From: 2-02-FULL-38-15 sp964645555
GTDB lineage: Bacteria > Patescibacteriota > Microgenomatia > Daviesbacterales > UBA10151
Direction of reading: 5' to 3'
Assembly: GCA_964645555.1 (NCBI GenBank)
Contig: CAZYBP010000061.1
Location: 1-5,454 of the forward strand
DNA length: 5,454 bases
Translations under genes and position numbers: made by a program
Notes under the pieces: model-generated
What the model saw: only the letters and a program-made list of their open reading frames with translations
Database searches by the model: none
Told to the model about the DNA's origin: nothing
Shown: piece by piece, positions 5,362 to 5,454 of the stretch
How the letters are laid out: every line of letters starts with the position of its first letter
How positions within the stretch are numbered: position 1 is the stretch's first letter

Positions 5362-5454
5362 TTATTCCATTGCTGCTGCGGCAGATGTTATCTCCAAAAG
5401 TTCCCTGGTGATAGCATCCTGGCGCGTCTGATTATATGTTAACTGTAAATCTCC
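5362..5454 (-). CDS. atpG: F-type ATP synthase subunit gamma, C-terminal 30 residues (5' truncated)
   Basis: Read on the minus strand, the frame is open from the window edge to a TAA at 5364-5362. The residues LQLTYNQTRQDAITRELLEITSAAAAME match the conserved C-terminal helix of the gamma subunit, where 'YNxxRQAxITxEL.EI..GA.A' is typical. Gamma is the central rotor shaft, and this helix sits inside the alpha3-beta3 ring. Only 4 nt separate its stop from the atpD start, as expected for the standard atpG-atpD order, so the two are co-translated. The rest of the gene lies outside the window. Confidence 0.9.
   Translation of the reverse strand, partial: GDLQLTYNQTRQDAITRELLEITSAAAAME

Noticed and set aside
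1..5454. CRISPR array, tRNA, rRNA or insertion sequence
   Set aside because: No regularly spaced repeats, cloverleaf-like sequence, rRNA motif or transposase frame was seen by eye on either strand.

Overview
This is an AT-rich bacterial fragment with very tight packing, short single-domain hypothetical proteins and a stretch of unknown bases, so it looks like a scaffold from a metagenome. A small two-helix membrane protein, a coiled-coil protein ending in an 'NKREIDEIKxHLGLP' type tail, leaderless genes and a compact F-type ATP synthase locus are all reminiscent of Candidate Phyla Radiation (Patescibacteria) genomes, possibly Microgenomates. That placement is an inference from gene style, not from a marker gene. 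Coding uses TAA or TAG stops and nothing suggests a recoded UGA.

Layout: (1) 1-600, plus strand: the 3' end of an unrecognised gene, then a small membrane protein with a strong Shine-Dalgarno, closed by an intrinsic terminator. (2) 600-1966: a class I SAM methyltransferase (plus) facing an unrecognised 171-aa protein (minus); the two stop codons overlap. (3) 1967-2162: no confident gene, only an orphan open frame with an isolated Shine-Dalgarno-like string. (4) 2163-2688: an overlapping pair, a RelE/PBECR-like nuclease-fold protein and a DUF2283 protein, which looks like a toxin-antitoxin module. (5) 2689-4030: a second partial copy of the 3' end of atpD, a coiled-coil protein and an unrecognised 246-aa protein. 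(6) 4027-5454, minus strand: atpD (F1 beta), interrupted by a 10-N assembly gap, preceded by the last 30 codons of atpG (F1 gamma). No atpC follows atpD inside the window.

Three points deserve attention. First, 41 bp at 2715-2755 repeat the last 13 codons plus stop of atpD with three differences, all silent, and homology begins exactly at the stop codon. The two direct copies bracket a 1.3-kb, two-gene block, which suggests insertion or recombination at the 3' end of atpD. Second, at least three promoters share a CCTATAG box directly upstream of the -35, a spacer of 17 and a -10 lying only 9-13 nt before the start codon, so they should make leaderless or almost leaderless mRNAs. Third, both convergent gene pairs overlap by 4 bp through their stop codons (CTAA and TTAA).
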